Assembly (NCBI GenBank): GCA_022791975.1
Contig: JAAWAC010000035.1
Span: 19,998 to 83,997, forward strand
Direction: 5' to 3'
Source of the DNA: Lachnospiraceae bacterium
Lineage (GTDB): Bacteria; Bacillota; Clostridia; Lachnospirales; Lachnospiraceae
DNA length: 64,000 nt
The position numbers and the translations under genes were made by a program. This document shows positions 1-8,311 of this stretch, in pieces; position 1 is the first letter of the stretch; every line of letters begins with the position of its first letter. The notes under the pieces are model-generated. The model did not search any database, was not told where the DNA came from, and saw only the letters and a list, made by a program, of their open reading frames with translations.

Positions 1-68
1 CTTTTTGTGATTTACCTGCATGATATGCCCTGCACCAGGTGCAAAGTCAAGGGGATTTTAAAAAAAAT

Positions 69-950
69 TTAGCCTAAACCTGGAGAAGGCCGGAAAATCC
101 TATTCATAATTCCCTCCTCCATGTCATCAATGCTGTACACATGTTCCATAACCTCAAAGGTCTCCCTTAAATTGCCTTTGGACTTCTTCCAGCCGATTCC
201 ATCTGTAAACCACACAAACCGGAAGCCCTCTATGGTATCTGCCTCCTGGGAGAGCATCTTATAGCTTCTGGCTGTCTCATTAAGCTTGGACCCACCGCCA
301 CTATAAAAATTGGCCTCAATGCCGTAAATCATTCCTCCAGCTTGAACGACAAAGTCAAACCGTTTCTCTGCCTTCCCCTCATTGGAGAGGGCAGCCAAAT
401 TCAGCCCCCACTTTTTTTCCACATTTTTTAACGGCATTTCCTTAAAATAATCCTGACCCTTTACAAATCCCGCCGCCCTTATGTAGCGCTCCACCAGATC
501 TTCCATCTGATGACCGCCTCTGTTTTTGCGACCATTGGAATCAAGGCCGGTTTCAACGCCCAGAGCATAATCCACCAAATTATTTACCAGATGATTTTCC
601 AGCATATCAAACAGTCCTGTCCTGCGCATAAACACTTTATATTGCTCTACCGGATAGTTCCTCTTTTTAAAATCGTAGAGAAATGCGCCCTCCTCATCCT
701 GGGCATAAATTTTGCTGCCCCGCACAGCCAGGAGAAGAGGAATGCAGAGTAATGTCTCGGGATATTTTGTCACAATCCGCTCAAAATCCTCCTCCATATT
801 CCTGGATCCAATTAAGGCATTGAGAATGTTCAGCTCTATTTTCACTTCCTCAACATTTTTTACCACCTTTTTAAAGTCAATATAATAATCATAGCCGGAT
901 ATGCTGGGCCTGAATTTGCCAAGCCATTGATCAAAGTCTCTGTCTTTCAT
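69..950 (-). CDS. dpnB: Type II restriction endonuclease, DpnII/MboI family (GATC)
   Basis: This 293-residue protein should cut unmethylated double-stranded GATC sites. The length matches DpnII endonuclease (about 288 residues). The PD-(D/E)XK-type core is visible near residues 195-220 as a KRFDFVV strand followed by YGIEANFY, and the family signature GGSKLNETARSYK follows it. It is the last gene of a three-gene operon and overlaps the end of dpnA by 20 bases, which suggests translational coupling. A GGAGAA site precedes the ATG at 950. The gene order dpnM-dpnA-dpnB is that of the pneumococcal DpnII system. GATC specificity is inferred from family membership. Confidence 0.93.
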   Translation of the reverse strand: MKDRDFDQWLGKFRPSISGYDYYIDFKKVVKNVEEVKIELNILNALIGSRNMEEDFERIVTKYPETLLCIPLLLAVRGSKIYAQDEEGAFLYDFKKRNYPVEQYKVFMRRTGLFDMLENHLVNNLVDYALGVETGLDSNGRKNRGGHQMEDLVERYIRAAGFVKGQDYFKEMPLKNVEKKWGLNLAALSNEGKAEKRFDFVVQAGGMIYGIEANFYSGGGSKLNETARSYKMLSQEADTIEGFRFVWFTDGIGWKKSKGNLRETFEVMEHVYSIDDMEEGIMNRIFRPSPGLG

Positions 951-1743
951 CTATCGTTTTCTCCAATCTTTTCCTGCTGATTTCCAGATATGCCTCACTC
1001 ACATCGATTCCGATAAATCTTCTTCCCAGCCCCACAGCTGCCACACCGGTGGTTCCTGATCCGCAGAAGGGGTCCAGGATAAGCTGTCCCTCCTCCGTGG
1101 AAGCCAGCACAATCCGCTCCAGTAAATATTCCGGCTTCTGTGTGGGATGCTTTCCCTCGGCCTTCTCGGAAGGCTTAGTAAGAGCCCCTGTCCACACATC
1201 CTTCATCTGTCTGCCATTGTTCATTTCCTTCATTTTCCCATAGTTGAAAAAATGTCGAGACTTCTTATCATTCTTCTTAGCCCATAAAATGGTTTCCGTA
1301 GAATGGGTGAAGCAGCGACATGCCAGATTTGGCGGCGGATTGGTTTTCTGCCAGGTTATATTGTTGATGATCTTAAAGCCTTCCTGCTCCAAAGCCATAC
1401 CGATGGAATAAATATTATGTAAGGTTCCCGATATCCAGATGGTTCCATTAGGTTTTAACACCCTTTTACACAGGCGAATCCACTTTCTGTTAAACCGATG
1501 CTTGTCCTCCACGCTGGTCCCGTCTTCCGAGAGCTTATCCCAGGCTCCCTTATTCACCGATACCATTTTTCCACCTTTGCAAGTGATACCATCATTGCTT
1601 AAAAAATAAGGCGGATCTGCAAATATCATATCCACAGATTCCACCTCCATTTTTGTCAGAAGCTTAAAGGAATCTCCCCAAATCAGCTCAGCCTGGTCTG
1701 TCCTGAAATATGCCTTCATCCTTTTTCCAAATAAGCCTTCCAT
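931..1743 (-). CDS. dpnA: DNA adenine methyltransferase, DpnA type
   Basis: This is the second methyltransferase of the DpnII system. In the family, DpnA methylates adenine in GATC and also acts on single-stranded DNA, which protects incoming transforming DNA. Motif IV DPPY (IFADPPYFLSNDG) lies near the N-terminus and the SAM-binding motif DPFCGSGTTG near the C-terminus, the beta-class order. The frame is open further upstream to 1809, but the ATG at 1743 is preceded by AGAGGAG at good spacing and lies just after the dpnM stop. That gives 270 residues, the family's usual length, so I choose this start. Confidence 0.93.
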   Translation of the reverse strand: MEGLFGKRMKAYFRTDQAELIWGDSFKLLTKMEVESVDMIFADPPYFLSNDGITCKGGKMVSVNKGAWDKLSEDGTSVEDKHRFNRKWIRLCKRVLKPNGTIWISGTLHNIYSIGMALEQEGFKIINNITWQKTNPPPNLACRCFTHSTETILWAKKNDKKSRHFFNYGKMKEMNNGRQMKDVWTGALTKPSEKAEGKHPTQKPEYLLERIVLASTEEGQLILDPFCGSGTTGVAAVGLGRRFIGIDVSEAYLEISRKRLEKTIDERQRL

Positions 1744-1756
1744 GCCTTTGACTCCT

Positions 1757-2590
1757 CTAATAATTGCATATAATGACTTCCTCCCCCACCCGGTTGGAAG
1801 CATCCGCATTAATCAAACGTTTTACACGCACAACGTCTATTTTATAGCCCTTATTCCCATACAGCTCATTTATCAGCTCCGTATTGTGATTGGTGAGCAT
1901 ACAATAGCAGCCTTTGGCCGTTAATTTTTCAAAAAGGCCCGCCAGCCTTCTATGGCTCCCAATGTCAAACCCCTCCTTGGTGTAGGATTCAAAGGAGGTG
2001 GGATTTAGAGGCGCATAGGGGCTGTCCAAAAACACAAAATCCCCCTTGCCGGCATTTTTACAGGCAGTCTCAAAGTCCCCCTCCAGGATCTCTACCCCCT
2101 GGAGATATTTTGCCATATTCCGGATATCCTCCACATCCACGGAGGCCCCCCTGCTATTGTTGTAGGGAACATTGAAAAGCCCTTTTCCGTTCACCCGGTA
2201 TAAGCCATTAAAACAATGTTTATTCAAAAACACAAACAATGCGGCCAGCTCCACATCATACTCGGCTCTTATCATTTTATCATTATACTTCTCCCGAAGA
2301 GAATAATAATACGTCTTACCATCCTCCCACATTTCCCCGTCAAGCTTGCACACTGCCTCCAGAAACGCTTCTGTCCCATTGCGAATCTGCCTGTAAGCAT
2401 TGATTAAAGCTCTGTTACTGTCATTTATCAGGGCATTTGCAGGCTGCAATTCAAAGATAACTGCACCGCCTCCCACAAATGGCTCATAATAATCTTTAAA
2501 ATTCTCCGGCAGTCTCTCCCTGATCCTGGGAAGCAGCTGGCGCTTTCCACCGGCCCATTTTACAAAGGGTGCAATACTTGGACTGGTCAT
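1757..2590 (-). CDS. dpnM: DNA adenine methyltransferase, Dam/DpnM type
   Basis: This is the alpha-class (Dam-like) methylase that modifies double-stranded GATC. The SAM-binding motif FVKWAGGKRQLLP is at the N-terminus. Motif IV reads DSPY instead of the usual DPPY, followed by APLNPTSFESYTKEGF, the region that in DpnM follows the catalytic motif. The C-terminal part resembles pneumococcal DpnM throughout. The ATG at 2590 has GGAGGAGGT six bases upstream and is preferred over an upstream in-frame start at 2632. It is the first gene of the operon, directly downstream of a good promoter at 2657-2685, so modification is made before restriction. Confidence 0.92.
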   Translation of the reverse strand: MTSPSIAPFVKWAGGKRQLLPRIRERLPENFKDYYEPFVGGGAVIFELQPANALINDSNRALINAYRQIRNGTEAFLEAVCKLDGEMWEDGKTYYYSLREKYNDKMIRAEYDVELAALFVFLNKHCFNGLYRVNGKGLFNVPYNNSRGASVDVEDIRNMAKYLQGVEILEGDFETACKNAGKGDFVFLDSPYAPLNPTSFESYTKEGFDIGSHRRLAGLFEKLTAKGCYCMLTNHNTELINELYGNKGYKIDVVRVKRLINADASNRVGEEVIICNY

Positions 2591-2656
2591 TTGAATACCT
2601 CCTCCGGCCCTTGTCTCAGCAACAACAGCCATGCCTTCTGTTGGCTTCTATACTTT

Positions 2657-2685
2657 AGGATACGGGATTTCCCTGAAAACGTCAA
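2657..2685 (-). promoter_or_regulatory. Promoter of the dpnMAB operon
   Basis: On the minus strand a -35 TTGACG (2685-2680) and a -10 TATCCT (2662-2657) are separated by exactly 17 bases. They lie about 70 bases upstream of the dpnM start. This is a prediction from sequence only. Confidence 0.55.
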
Positions 2686-2740
2686 GGGCTTACCGGACCG
2701 CATTCTTGCAATAACTTAAGCAATGTAAAACCTCCAAAGC

Positions 2741-2777
2741 AAAAAGTTCCGGCGGAAAAACACTTGTCCGCCAGAAC
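2741..2777 (-). terminator. Rho-independent terminator of the pilus/SipW operon
   Basis: GTTCTGGCGGA and TCCGCCGGAAC (minus-strand reading) form an 11-base-pair stem with one wobble pair and a 10-base loop, followed by TTTTTGCTTT. It lies 20 bases beyond the last gene of the surface operon and just before the dpn promoter, so it separates the two transcription units. Confidence 0.85.
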
Positions 2778-2796
2778 CTTCCCAATACCTTTTCCC

Positions 2797-3285
2797 CTAT
2801 TTCTCTTCCTCAAACCAGGACTGCTCTTCGCCTTCCTCATCGGTCTCCTCCACCGTCTCCACTGCACTCACAATAAGCTTTAAAAGCTCCCAGACAGAAC
2901 GAAAATTCAACGTGCGGTTTTTTTCCATCCAGGTAATACGTCCCTGCCAGCTGCTGTTTTGCCTGTGCTGTACACGGACAATAAAGGTTCCCAGCTCTCC
3001 ATGCTTCCTCAACAATTCCTTATCGCTCATTTTTCTCGTCCTCTCCTGCTTCCTGTTTTTGTCCTCACTCACCCGAAACAACCGCTCCGAGGTTGTAGGA
3101 TATGGAAATCCCACTGCATCAAAGAACTGCTCGAACTGAAACAGAATCTGTTCCATGCTCGCGACCGGTAGCGCCTCTTCACTGTAAGCGTGGTAAAAGC
3201 GGCCTTTGAAAAACTGCCCCCCCTTTTGGTCCACGCACAGTACAATATCATTGGGCGCACTGATATACCAATCGGACCGCTCCAT
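2797..3285 (-). CDS. Conserved protein of unknown function, last gene of the pilus operon
   Basis: I do not recognise a named family for this 162-residue soluble protein. The C-terminal half contains SSWQGRITWMEKNRTLNFRSVWELLKLI, which resembles a short conserved segment I have seen in Firmicutes proteins of unknown function. The tail is very acidic. There is no signal peptide and no membrane segment. It follows the BTAD regulator gene by 45 bases and precedes the operon terminator, so it is probably an intracellular accessory or regulatory partner of the surface locus. That role is inferred only from position. Confidence 0.7.
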   Translation of the reverse strand: MERSDWYISAPNDIVLCVDQKGGQFFKGRFYHAYSEEALPVASMEQILFQFEQFFDAVGFPYPTTSERLFRVSEDKNRKQERTRKMSDKELLRKHGELGTFIVRVQHRQNSSWQGRITWMEKNRTLNFRSVWELLKLIVSAVETVEETDEEGEEQSWFEEEK

Positions 3286-3330
3286 ATATCTCTACTCATC
3301 CTTTCTAATGTCCGCATCCCACGGACATAT

Positions 3331-4527
3331 TCAGGTATCCGCAGGACAGACCACACTATTCACATAATATTGTATCCCTGTTCGCTGCCTCCCCACCAGA
3401 AATCGATAGTCAATGCGCTTCTGTACAACACCACAATTTTCCCGGGTAGTGTTTACCAAAAGTACCAGGTACTGCCCTCTTCCATAACGGGTCACCGCGT
3501 CTCCATGGCGAACAGACTGACAGATGGCCTCCTCCAGCCGCTGGGACAGTTCCTCCAGCATGGTCCCCTCTGACATGGGATTTCCCTTGCTGTCCACCAC
3601 TGTACACAGCATCAGATACACAGACTGTCCCCCTCGCTCCATAATGCGGGCCACCATATGGTAAATTCCCTGGAACACTGGAAAGGAACACAGATATCCG
3701 CCTTCCTCCCTGTCCTTAGCCGTCAGCTCTGACTGAATGGAATCCAATACCGCATACCGGTGATGAAGCTGCGCCCCCAGCTTTTCCAAAAGTCTTTCAG
3801 AGGGGTGCACACCCTGCTCCCGCATGTACAGCTCCACCGTATCATCGTAGAGCTTTCGTGCCTCACCCAGCTGGCCCATGGCCACCAGAGCCTCCATAGT
3901 AATCACTTCCCAGTCCGCAAAGGGGCTCACCTTGGAGGCATAAAGGCCTAGCTCTCGCATGCGGTGCCAATCCTCCTGAATCTGTAACAGCGCAGCCGCC
4001 TCTTCCACACAGGAAAAAAACATCACCTGGTAACGCCGGGATTCCTGGGCAGCCCAAACCATCCCAATTTGTTGAGGCAGAAACTCTCCGCTGTAACAAT
4101 AACAGGCCTCCAGCAAATATTCCAGGTATTCCTTTGAATTCCCGTCCATATTTGCCTGTCTAGCCCGATAACACAGCTCCTCAAACTGCTGTGCATCCTC
4201 CTCCACCGGAATCTCTCCGGTCCAGTAGTAAATGCCGTTTTCCTGACGAATATACTCTGCTTTTGGAAGCCCAGCCTTTTGCAACCTTTTTCGGGCATTG
4301 TAAATGACACTGCGAAGAGCATGGGAAATATCGTCAATCTCCCGATCCCCAAACAAGGTCTCCTCCAATCGGCTGCGGTTAACGCCCTCTTTGCGATGGT
4401 GCAGGAGCAGCTGAAGCAGATAAACAAACTGGGATTCCCGCACCTTTGCCCCTCCAGCTATAGCCACGCCTTTCCAAATTACAGAAAACCCTCCCAGCAT
4501 CTGCACTTGCAGCGCATTCTCATCCAT
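3331..4527 (-). CDS. BTAD-family transcriptional regulator with degenerate GGDEF-like C-terminus
   Basis: The N-terminal 100 residues form an OmpR/SARP-like winged helix (VQMLGGFSVIWKG at the start, then SRLEETLFGDREIDDISHALRSVIYNARKRL). Residues about 108-255 are a helical BTAD repeat domain ending in YMREQGVHPSERLLEKL. Residues about 280-385 look like a GGDEF fold, with GDAVTRYGRGQYLVLLV where active cyclases have RYGGDEF, so catalytic activity is not expected. GGGAGG precedes the ATG. As the only DNA-binding gene in the operon it is the likely local regulator of the pilus genes. The GGDEF reading is an inference from the motif and length. Confidence 0.82.
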   Translation of the reverse strand: MDENALQVQMLGGFSVIWKGVAIAGGAKVRESQFVYLLQLLLHHRKEGVNRSRLEETLFGDREIDDISHALRSVIYNARKRLQKAGLPKAEYIRQENGIYYWTGEIPVEEDAQQFEELCYRARQANMDGNSKEYLEYLLEACYCYSGEFLPQQIGMVWAAQESRRYQVMFFSCVEEAAALLQIQEDWHRMRELGLYASKVSPFADWEVITMEALVAMGQLGEARKLYDDTVELYMREQGVHPSERLLEKLGAQLHHRYAVLDSIQSELTAKDREEGGYLCSFPVFQGIYHMVARIMERGGQSVYLMLCTVVDSKGNPMSEGTMLEELSQRLEEAICQSVRHGDAVTRYGRGQYLVLLVNTTRENCGVVQKRIDYRFLVGRQRTGIQYYVNSVVCPADT

Positions 4528-4563
4528 TCAGCATCCTCCCTTTCTCGCCTTGTAACGCAATCG

Positions 4564-5103
4564 TTACTTTTCCCGGGCTGCCCGCATACTGCCTGCCAGC
4601 ATGTGAAACATTACGCCGCAGGCAGCCAGAATGGCCGCATAAAACTTTCCCATGGCTCCTGCCATTAGACTCATCACAGAGCCCAAAACAGGAATATGCC
4701 AGGTCACTCTTCCAATCAGACTGTCATAGGGAATGGGGGTCATATCCTCCCCCTCATTGGCATCTCCCTTGGTAATAAACGTTCCCTCCACAAACCGATT
4801 CTCCACCACCCGATGGGTGATCACCGAATCTCCCCTCTGGAAGGCAATCACATCCTCCTCCTCGATCTCCTCCGGCTCCGCGGCCTTTACATAAATTACA
4901 CTGCCCACAGGAATCTGGGGCTCCATGCTTCCGCTAACCACCTCATAAATCTCATAGCCCATTAGCCTGGGGACAGTCAGAGGAAAAAAGGCCAAGATAA
5001 TTGCTATCAGTATCACACTCCCGATTATACTGCAAAGACCGGGAAGGAGGCTACGCCTCTTCCCGGTCGAAAGCTTACCGGAAGATATTTCATCCTTCCT
5101 CAT
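4564..5103 (-). CDS. sipW: Signal peptidase I, SipW (ER-type)
   Basis: This 179-residue membrane peptidase should release TasA-like secreted proteins. The catalytic serine is S59 in SGSMEP. The second catalytic position is a histidine (H97 in VITHRVV) where ordinary bacterial enzymes have lysine, the hallmark of SipW and the eukaryotic and archaeal type. KGDAN at 112-116 is the third conserved box. Transmembrane helices are at about 22-45 and 140-170. The ATG overlaps the stop of the upstream gene in an ATGA junction. Likely substrates are the products encoded at 6900-8284. Confidence 0.92.
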   Translation of the reverse strand: MRKDEISSGKLSTGKRRSLLPGLCSIIGSVILIAIILAFFPLTVPRLMGYEIYEVVSGSMEPQIPVGSVIYVKAAEPEEIEEEDVIAFQRGDSVITHRVVENRFVEGTFITKGDANEGEDMTPIPYDSLIGRVTWHIPVLGSVMSLMAGAMGKFYAAILAACGVMFHMLAGSMRAAREK

Positions 5104-6107
5104 AGCTCTGCTTCCTTCTTTTTTCTTTTCTTAAGGTACACAATTCCACCTGCCAGGCCGCCTGCAATCACCAGACTGCACACAATCACAACCGGAATGG
5201 GAATTCCCAACAGGCTGGCGTTTCCGTTGATCTTATCAAGCAGGGAACGTCCGGCCAGAGGTGTCTCCTCCTCATCCAGGTCGATCAACTCCTCCGGTGA
5301 TCCCAAGGGCGTCTCCTCCTCAGGAATGGTTACATCTCCCTCTGGCGTTTCACCACCGCCCTCATCCGGCGTTACTGCCTCGCCTCCAGGAGTTGCCGTT
5401 CCGCCGCCTCCAGGAACTACGGTGGTCCCCAAATCCTGGTATTCTGTGGTAGTCGTGGTAGTCACGCCACCCTCCACAGTCTCCACAGGGGAATAGACGA
5501 AGGTAAAAATATTTTGGGTCTCATCCTTTTCCAACGTCTTTGTCAAATTGTAGGCCTGGGGTTGATAGCCGTCAATATACCGGTAGGCTACCACCGGCTT
5601 GTCGCCTACATTTCCATAGTAGCGGTCCTCCTCCAAAAGCTGTGTGCCCGCCCCATTCACATAGCGGATGGTATAGTAGGTTCCATTTCCCCGGACTCCA
5701 TAGGCCACCACATAGTCTCTGTCCTGGGTCACTGCAAAGGTGCCCTTTCCACCAATATAAGCTACAGACTGTACCGTATTATTGTCTTTTCCGCTCTCGC
5801 GGATTCCCATGACGTAATACTTGCTGTCACCGCCGTTTTCATCCTTTAAAAGCTGGATGCTGTTGGGATTGAAGCTAATAATTTCCCCACAGTTATAATC
5901 TCTCTGAAACTCCAGGACGCCCTCTCCATTGAGCCCTTCTGTACCTTCGGCAAACTTCCCCTGCTGTCCGGGAAAAATCCGAATGGTATATTGATCCGTA
6001 TAGGCTTCCCCTCCAGGCTCTGTCTCCGCTGCCCAGACCGGCACCCCCGTGAGAAACAGCAGGCACAATGAACACACCAGACAAAAGAATCGTTTCATTC
6101 CTCTCAT
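5100..6107 (-). CDS. Membrane-anchored surface protein with MucBP-like domain
   Basis: This secreted protein of 335 residues has a signal peptide (MKRFFCLVCSLCLLFLTG then VWAAET). A MucBP-like beta-domain follows: GDKPVVAYRYIDGYQPQAYN, with the IRYVN strand before it. A Thr/Pro/Gly/Glu-rich stalk comes next, and then a C-terminal helix (PVVIVCSLVIAGGLAGGIVYL) followed by KKRKKK. There is no LPXTG motif, so anchoring is by the membrane helix rather than by sortase. The ATG at 6107 overlaps the previous stop (ATGA) and has AGGAGG upstream. The same coupling occurs with sipW downstream. Substrate binding is not established. Confidence 0.78.
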   Translation of the reverse strand: MRGMKRFFCLVCSLCLLFLTGVPVWAAETEPGGEAYTDQYTIRIFPGQQGKFAEGTEGLNGEGVLEFQRDYNCGEIISFNPNSIQLLKDENGGDSKYYVMGIRESGKDNNTVQSVAYIGGKGTFAVTQDRDYVVAYGVRGNGTYYTIRYVNGAGTQLLEEDRYYGNVGDKPVVAYRYIDGYQPQAYNLTKTLEKDETQNIFTFVYSPVETVEGGVTTTTTTEYQDLGTTVVPGGGGTATPGGEAVTPDEGGGETPEGDVTIPEEETPLGSPEELIDLDEEETPLAGRSLLDKINGNASLLGIPIPVVIVCSLVIAGGLAGGIVYLKKRKKKEAEL

Positions 6108-6889
6108 CCTACTTCCTCCTCTTCCCTGCGCCTTGCCCTCCAATAAAAAATGCAAAGTCCCAGGAGCACCAGGCCGCTACCAAGAGTCAGAACTGTAAAG
6201 AGCAAGAGATGGCTCTGGTCACTGGTCTGTACATCACCTCTGGTCACCAGGTTCCGCTCATTTCGGGTAACTCCCGGCTCTGTAGCCCGCCGCTCCACAG
6301 CAAAATTCATCTGCAAATCTGCCAGGGTATCCTGATAATCATTTCCATGGGTCTCTCCATCCAGGCCTACCTCCAGAGTAATGACACCTGTCTGGCCCTT
6401 TTCCAGGGTATCCAAAAGAAAATATTCCTTCAGGGCGCTGGTAGCAGCGTGAAGTCCCACCTCATCCTCCGCCCGGCCGGCCCGACCATTGCTTCCGCTA
6501 TCGTCGCCGCCTACGGTATCGCTGTCAAAAAGCATGGTCACCTCGCCCTTATTGTCCGTGTAGGACAGACGATAGGTATAAGCACTTCCCGTGGCGTTTT
6601 CGTTGTCCGTGGTATTCTCCAGAGAGTCTAACACCTTGTTGGTCATATACCAGTCTGTGGAATCCCCATGCTCATTTTTCAGCTCCATGGTAATCACCAC
6701 ATTATCCCCAGGCTGCATGGCGCTCACCAGTTTTGCCGTATCCTTACTGGTAAAATTGCTCTCCATCTTGGACTCACCGGAAAAGGTTACCTTCCAGCCG
6801 TCACTTTTATAGGTCTCCGCATGAACCGGAAGCGCCATGGCAAAAAGCAGCCCAGCCATACAGAGCATGCCGATTGTTTTCTTTTTCAT
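6104..6889 (-). CDS. Secreted, C-terminally membrane-anchored protein of the SipW locus
   Basis: The product is 261 residues long with a clear signal peptide ending in PVHAET. The extracellular part (about 25-215) is rich in beta-type sequence and has an NEHGDSTDWYMTNKVLDSLE segment. The C-terminal helix LLLFTVLTLGSGLVLLGLCIFYW is followed by RARRREEEE. No LPXTG is present. Similar proteins sit beside TasA and SipW genes in Clostridia, where they probably display or anchor fibre subunits. That role is inferred from context. AAGGAGGGG precedes the start and the gene is coupled to its downstream neighbour. Confidence 0.72.
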   Translation of the reverse strand: MKKKTIGMLCMAGLLFAMALPVHAETYKSDGWKVTFSGESKMESNFTSKDTAKLVSAMQPGDNVVITMELKNEHGDSTDWYMTNKVLDSLENTTDNENATGSAYTYRLSYTDNKGEVTMLFDSDTVGGDDSGSNGRAGRAEDEVGLHAATSALKEYFLLDTLEKGQTGVITLEVGLDGETHGNDYQDTLADLQMNFAVERRATEPGVTRNERNLVTRGDVQTSDQSHLLLFTVLTLGSGLVLLGLCIFYWRARRREEEEVG

Positions 6890-6899
6890 GTGCCCCTCC

Positions 6900-7745
6900 T
6901 TATTGTAGGCTCAGCGTACCATCGCTGACCGTTACCTTCCTGCCCCATGCACTCCAGATAGCATCCGCCGCATTGTGGTCCTGCACAGCATCCACTTCAA
7001 CCTCTATCTGGAATTTTACACCGTCATAATCAAAGGTTGTCACAATATTTCCATTTCCATCTGTTTCCTGCGATACCTTTCTGGTGATTGCATCATTGAT
7101 GGTCAATGTATCTGCAAACAGTGGGGACATCTCCCCAGATGACAAACGCTGGCTGTAATACAGCACTGTTCTCTCTGGTGTGCTGGACTTGGTATCCACC
7201 AGCCAACCAGAACCTTCTGTAAGATGGAGATCAATCCAATCTGGGCTCAGCTCCTGATTTTTATCCACCTCCGCCGTGGGATTGCTCACCGTCTCTCCCG
7301 TGTCTGTCACCATCTTGTTGCCCTCTGCATCCAGCCAATACTTATAGATGGTAACCCGCACATACTGATCGATTCTGCCGGAATTCAATACCCGCAGCTG
7401 CTCCGTGTATTCCTTTCCCGGCTTCAGGCTCTCGCCCTCCTCCAGCATTCCGGTGAGAAGCTGCTTCCCACCATCTTTTTCCTCTGCCTCATTCCAATAG
7501 CCATTGTTCTTAGCCTTGCTGTCGTAATTTCGCCAGGAAACCTGCTTAAATCCTGTGTCATGCTCCCCCTGCTCCAGAAGGGTGACACCAATATCATACA
7601 TCTCAAATTCAGACCGGTAGGTCTCGGAATAGTAAGTGAGAGCTGCCCGGGTTCCTCCGATGGAGCCGGAAAGCAACAGCAGAACGGCTACCACAAACAT
7701 GGCTGTAATCGCCTTTGGCGGCAATACCTTTCTTGGCTTCTTCAT
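6900..7745 (-). CDS. SipW-dependent TasA/camelysin-like secreted protein
   Basis: The N-terminus has a long SipW-type signal (AITAMFVVAVLLLLSGSIGGTRAALTYYSE), in which cleavage before AALTYY would resemble TasA processing. The remaining 250 residues are beta-rich, with a KPGKEYTEQLRVLNSGRIDQYVRVTIYK segment typical of the TasA/CalY fold, in which such proteins carry an uncleaved N-terminus and polymerise. No anchor or LPXTG is visible. The start overlaps the stop of the preceding gene (TGATG). It is likely a matrix-fibre subunit processed by the SipW encoded at 4564-5103. Confidence 0.8.
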   Translation of the reverse strand: MKKPRKVLPPKAITAMFVVAVLLLLSGSIGGTRAALTYYSETYRSEFEMYDIGVTLLEQGEHDTGFKQVSWRNYDSKAKNNGYWNEAEEKDGGKQLLTGMLEEGESLKPGKEYTEQLRVLNSGRIDQYVRVTIYKYWLDAEGNKMVTDTGETVSNPTAEVDKNQELSPDWIDLHLTEGSGWLVDTKSSTPERTVLYYSQRLSSGEMSPLFADTLTINDAITRKVSQETDGNGNIVTTFDYDGVKFQIEVEVDAVQDHNAADAIWSAWGRKVTVSDGTLSLQ

Positions 7746-8284
7746 CAGTTACCGCCCCCTTCCGTCTTGACCTCCAGGATCTCCTCCCAATCTGCGGAGG
7801 GATTCCCCGCCGCGTCATAGCGAACAGGTGTACTCTCGTAAACCACGATCACATTAAAAGTATCTCCCTCCTGGGGACCGCTTTCCGGATCATTCTCATC
7901 CTTCACTGGGATATTCCCTATTTTGATATCCAGCACAGCCGTAGACTTGCCAGCCTCCACAATATCTCCACAATACCAATAGCCGTCGCCGCCGTCATAC
8001 CAGGCTGTGGAGCCCTCTCCGTTGGAATACACCAGCTGAAACGGCTCGGCACAGAAGGCCTTTACCCGGACGTAAACCGGTTCGGAACCCTCATAGTTGG
8101 TAATGGAAATATGCTTGGTCCACTCACTAAATTTCTCTTTGATTTCCGTTTTATCTCCCAGGTTAATCACATAGCCTCCCTGGGCCTCCGCATAAGTGGT
8201 AAAGTACGCCATGGCCTGCCCGATACCTGCCGTCGCAATCATTCCCAATGTAAGGACAGCGAGAAAGCATTTTGTTTTTTTCAT
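7745..8284 (-). CDS. SipW-dependent TasA-like secreted protein (small)
   Basis: This 179-residue protein has a signal sequence CFLAVLTLGMIATAGIGQA followed by MAYFTTYAEAQGGYVINLG, the characteristic start of a SipW-processed TasA/camelysin-type subunit. The body has SITNYEGSEPVYVRVKAF, which matches the fold's central strand pair, and lacks a C-terminal anchor. AGGAGGAGGG precedes the ATG. With the next gene it makes a pair of differently sized TasA-like subunits, which may be major and minor fibre components. Subunit ranking is not determinable here. Confidence 0.8.
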   Translation of the reverse strand: MKKTKCFLAVLTLGMIATAGIGQAMAYFTTYAEAQGGYVINLGDKTEIKEKFSEWTKHISITNYEGSEPVYVRVKAFCAEPFQLVYSNGEGSTAWYDGGDGYWYCGDIVEAGKSTAVLDIKIGNIPVKDENDPESGPQEGDTFNVIVVYESTPVRYDAAGNPSADWEEILEVKTEGGGN

Positions 8285-8311
8285 CTTTATTCCCTCCTCC
8301 TGTTCCTTGGC

